Shown here: positions 61,479-64,000 of the stretch, one piece after another | How positions within the stretch are numbered: position 1 is the first letter of the stretch | Layout: every line of letters begins with the position of its first letter | Source of the DNA: Taklimakanibacter albus | GTDB lineage: Bacteria > Pseudomonadota > Alphaproteobacteria > Rhizobiales > Aestuariivirgaceae | Reading direction: 5' to 3' | Assembly: GCF_016595235.1 (NCBI RefSeq) | Contig: NZ_JAENHL010000007.1 | Span: 1,710,765-1,774,764, forward strand | Length of the DNA: 64,000 bases | Program-made: the position numbers and the translations under genes | Notes under the pieces: model-generated | Databases searched by the model: none | What the model saw: the letters and a program-made list of their open reading frames with translations, nothing else | Told to the model about the DNA's origin: nothing

Positions 61479-62864
61479 TTAGTTGCTCAGCCGCTTCACC
61501 GCGGCCTGGAAATTCTTCTTGATCGCGTCTTCGTGGATATGCCGGCCGCTTTGGACGACCTGCCGCCCGGCGACGAAGACATCCGAAACGCACGGATTAC
61601 CGCCGGAGAAGATCCAGCTGTCGAGCACCGCATCGCCCTTGCGGCCAATGAGCGCCGGATGGTCTTCATCGAGCACGGCGATGTCGGCCCGGAGGCCCGC
61701 TTTGAGCACGCCGACCGGCTGGGTCATTGATTGCGCACCGCCGGCGAGCACGGCATCGAAAAGCGTGCGCCCAGTGGACTGATTGGGGCCGGCGGCCAGC
61801 GCATTGCGCGTCCGGTCACGCAGGCGCTGCGAATATTCGAGCTGGCGCAGATCTTCCGCCGGGCTGACGCTGATATGGCTGTCGGAGCCGATAGCGATGG
61901 CGCCCTTGGCTTTGAGGAAACTGTCGGCTGGGAAAATACCATCGCCGAGATTGGCTTCCGTCGTCGGGCAGAGCCCGGCGATCATGCCGCTCTTCGCCAT
62001 GCGGAGCGTCTCATCCGCCATCATATGGGTGGCGTGGATGGCGCACCAGCGCTGGGAAAGCGCGAAATTATCGAGCAGGTATTCGACCGGCCGTGTGCCG
62101 CCAGACCAGGCGAGGCAGTCATCGACTTCCTTGGTCTGCTCGGCGACATGGATATGGATCGGCGCGTCCTTCTTGCCCATGCCGTCAAGGCCGGCAATGA
62201 CCTCGCCCAGCAATTCCTTGGTCACCGCGCGCAGCGAATGCGGCGAGATGCCGAGCCGGTGCAGCGGCTTGTCGGCGATGGCCTTCTGCAAGGTGGCGAG
62301 GATCTTGAGATAACGTTCGGCGCCATTGATGAAGCGGCGCTGGCCCTGGGTCGGTGCCTGGCCGCCGAAGCCGCCATAGGCATAAAGCGTCGGCAGCAGC
62401 GTGATGGCGATGCCCGCCTCCTCCGCCGCCGCGAGGCAGCGCAAGGTGAGCTCGGCGGGCTCGACATAGGGTGAGCCGTCCGGCTGATGATGCAGATACT
62501 GGAATTCGCCGATGATGGTGGAGCCGCTTTTCAGCGTCTCGACATAGAGCTGGGCGGCGACCGCCTGAAGGTCTTCGGGGGAGAGCTTGAGCGCAAAGCC
62601 ATACATCACCTCGCGCCAGGTCCAGAAGGAATCGGCGCCCGGGCCCGCCACTTCGGCGAGGCCCGTCATCAGCCTTTGATGGGCGTGGGAATGGACATTG
62701 GGAACCGCCGGGATGGCGAAGCCTTTCACGGCGGCGAGGCTCTTGTCGGAATTGCCGGTTTCGACCGTCTCGATCAGGCCCTGGGCATCGATCGTAAGGA
62801 CGACGTCCTTCTGCCAGCCGGCGGGAAGCAGGGCGGATGCGAATTTCAACTTGCGCTGTGCCAT
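61479..62864 (-). CDS. hutF: Formimidoylglutamate deiminase
   Basis: A 461-residue amidohydrolase-superfamily enzyme that deiminates N-formimidoyl-L-glutamate to N-formylglutamate, feeding HutG. The metal-binding motif is NVHSHAHQRLMTGLAE, with HIHVAEQTKEVDDC and SDSHISVSPAEDL later. ATG at 62864 (MAQRKLKFASALL) is the usual start; the longer frame to 62921 covers the operator. First in hutF-hutH and divergent from hutI. It implies the five-step HutF-HutG route, with formate released, although hutG lies about 24 kb away. Confidence 0.95.
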   Translation of the reverse strand: MAQRKLKFASALLPAGWQKDVVLTIDAQGLIETVETGNSDKSLAAVKGFAIPAVPNVHSHAHQRLMTGLAEVAGPGADSFWTWREVMYGFALKLSPEDLQAVAAQLYVETLKSGSTIIGEFQYLHHQPDGSPYVEPAELTLRCLAAAEEAGIAITLLPTLYAYGGFGGQAPTQGQRRFINGAERYLKILATLQKAIADKPLHRLGISPHSLRAVTKELLGEVIAGLDGMGKKDAPIHIHVAEQTKEVDDCLAWSGGTRPVEYLLDNFALSQRWCAIHATHMMADETLRMAKSGMIAGLCPTTEANLGDGIFPADSFLKAKGAIAIGSDSHISVSPAEDLRQLEYSQRLRDRTRNALAAGPNQSTGRTLFDAVLAGGAQSMTQPVGVLKAGLRADIAVLDEDHPALIGRKGDAVLDSWIFSGGNPCVSDVFVAGRQVVQSGRHIHEDAIKKNFQAAVKRLSN

Positions 62865-62876
62865 GATCCGACTATA

Positions 62877-62899
62877 CTGTATATACAACCTTATACAAG
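62877..62899. promoter_or_regulatory. HutC-like operator between hutF and hutI
   Basis: CTGTATATACAA (62877-62888), with a perfect 10-bp core TGTATATACA, is followed by TTATACAAG (62891-62899), a second half-site-like copy. The form matches the TTGTATATACAA-type site bound by HutC (GntR family). It lies in the 44-base gap between the divergent hutF and hutI starts, so it could repress both. hutC is not seen in the window. Confidence 0.7.
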
Positions 62900-62908
62900 T
62901 GGGTTTCG

Positions 62909-64000
62909 ATGCTTTTTTCAAATCTCAAGCTGGCGACGATGGCCGACGGCTCTTCTTATGGGCTGATCGAGGACGGGGCGGTGCTGGTGGAGAAGGGCCG
63001 CATCGCCTGGGCAGGTCCCGCCAAGGACGCGCCCAAGGGCGACCGGATCGATTGCGGCGGCCGCCTCCTCACCCCGGGCCTGATCGATTGCCACACCCAC
63101 ATCGTCTATGGCGGCAACCGCGCCCATGAATTCGAGAAGCGCCTCAATGGCGTGTCTTATGCCGAGATCGCCAAGGCCGGCGGCGGCATCGTCTCGACGG
63201 TGCGCGCCACGCGCGAGGCGAGCGACGAGCAGCTCCTCAAATCGGCGGCGACCCGGCTGCAGTCTCTCCTGGCCGAAGGCGTCACCACCATCGAAATCAA
63301 ATCGGGCTACGGCCTCGATGTCGAAACCGAGTTGAAGATGCTACGCACCGCCCGCAAGCTCGGCGCGACATATCCGATCGATGTGGTGACGAGCTTCCTC
63401 GGCGCCCATGCCTTCCCACCCGAATATCGCGACGATCACGCCGCTTATGTCGATCTGGTCTGCAGCCAGTCCCTGCCCGCCGCTGCGCGCGAGAAACTCG
63501 CCGATGCGGTCGACGGCTTCTGCGAGGGCATCGCCTTCTCGGTCGACGACATGGACCGTGTCTTCACCGTCGCCAAGAAGCTGGGACTTCCCATCAAGCT
63601 CCATGCCGAGCAGCTGTCCAATCTGGGCGGCGCCATTCTCGCCGCTCGTTATGGCGCGTTGTCCGTCGATCACATCGAATATCTGGACGAAGCCGGCGTT
63701 GCGGCGATCGCCCAATCCGGCACCGTCGCGGTGCTGCTGCCGGGCGCCTTCTATTATCTGAGAGAGAAGCAGCATCCGCCGCTCGCCGCTCTGCGCGCCC
63801 ACAAAGTGCCGATCGCCATCGCGACTGATCTCAATCCCGGCTCCTCGCCGGTCCATTCGCTGCTCGCCACCATGAACATGGCCTGCGTCCTCTTCGGCCT
63901 AACGCCTGAAGAAGCCTTGCGCGGCGTGACCCAAAATGCGGCCCGCGCTCTGGGGTTCACGGACCGCGGCGTGATAGCGGCCGGCCTCAAGGCCGACTTC
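62909..64000 (+). CDS. hutI: Imidazolonepropionase (partial, 3' end outside window)
   Basis: Metal-dependent amidohydrolase that opens imidazolone propionate to N-formimidoylglutamate. 364 codons are visible from ATG at 62909 ([15 protein letters not shown]). Zinc and substrate motifs: [70 protein letters not shown] and TDLNPGSSP. Members have about 400-410 residues, so roughly 40 are missing. Divergent from hutF. Confidence 0.95.
   Translation, partial: MLFSNLKLATMADGSSYGLIEDGAVLVEKGRIAWAGPAKDAPKGDRIDCGGRLLTPGLIDCHTHIVYGGNRAHEFEKRLNGVSYAEIAKAGGGIVSTVRATREASDEQLLKSAATRLQSLLAEGVTTIEIKSGYGLDVETELKMLRTARKLGATYPIDVVTSFLGAHAFPPEYRDDHAAYVDLVCSQSLPAAAREKLADAVDGFCEGIAFSVDDMDRVFTVAKKLGLPIKLHAEQLSNLGGAILAARYGALSVDHIEYLDEAGVAAIAQSGTVAVLLPGAFYYLREKQHPPLAALRAHKVPIAIATDLNPGSSPVHSLLATMNMACVLFGLTPEEALRGVTQNAARALGFTDRGVIAAGLKADF

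Noticed and set aside
1-64000. tRNA, rRNA or prophage genes
   Set aside because: No cloverleaf with TTCGAATC-type arms, rRNA-like stretch, integrase or phage structural gene was seen. A dedicated search might still reveal small RNAs.

Overview
The window is about 64 kb of a GC-rich chromosome whose gene content fits an alphaproteobacterium of the Hyphomicrobiales (Rhizobiales) type. Signs are glucan synthesis genes opgGH, a heterotetrameric soxBDAG locus with a GlxA-type regulator, glxBCD with a type III glutamine synthetase, an HWE-family histidine kinase, a fused cysNC, and a dispersed palindrome of the kind common in rhizobia. No rRNA, tRNA, CRISPR array, prophage or insertion sequence was seen. 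Species cannot be named from the sequence alone.

Layout. 1-3046 (minus): osmoregulated periplasmic glucan genes, opgH cut by the window edge. 3180-14860: mixed housekeeping and transport genes (P5C-type aldehyde dehydrogenase, AI-2E exporter-like protein, SPW-repeat protein, aminotransferase, MgtC, HWE kinase, small proteins, FAD oxidoreductase, MFS exporter, secreted RidA with a divergent TetR). 14879-32381: a large C1/N-methyl amine region. It holds soxBDAG, divergent glxA, SMP-30, PhyH, LacI, LysR with a flavodoxin-fold reductase, then glxB-glxC-glxD-(27-codon ORF)-osmC-glnT on the minus strand, and an XRE-cupin regulator. Its enzymes have the same family composition as the N-methylglutamate pathway (gmaS, mgsABC, mgdABCD). 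32493-37871: sulfate activation (cysD, cysNC), an ornithine cyclodeaminase homologue, hutG and a CGNR-like regulator. 59928-64000: histidine use, hutF-hutH divergent from hutI (cut by the edge).

The most unusual part is 38001-58588. Three overlapping paralogous LuxR-type regulators are followed by a 2275-residue glycine-rich autotransporter, a secreted modular protein of about 2317 residues with Ig-like and cysteine-rich repeats, a small secreted cysteine-rich protein, an OmpA-type lipoprotein-like or periplasmic protein, a secreted protein of unknown family, and a Ser/Thr/Gly repeat protein. Three of these genes carry the same upstream DNA element (copies at 41266, 48255 and 57555) with a dyad centred on CATATG. 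This suggests one regulon building a cell-surface structure, with the LuxR genes as candidate regulators. The autotransporter repeats form blocks of 4, 5 and 6 units whose lengths differ by exactly 231 bp. The last gene of the set has its ribosome binding site inside a perfect 11-bp hairpin.

Regulatory dyads are also clear at the tetR/ridA, soxB/glxA, phyH/lacI and hutF/hutI junctions. All functions are read from sequence motifs and context; no database search was possible.
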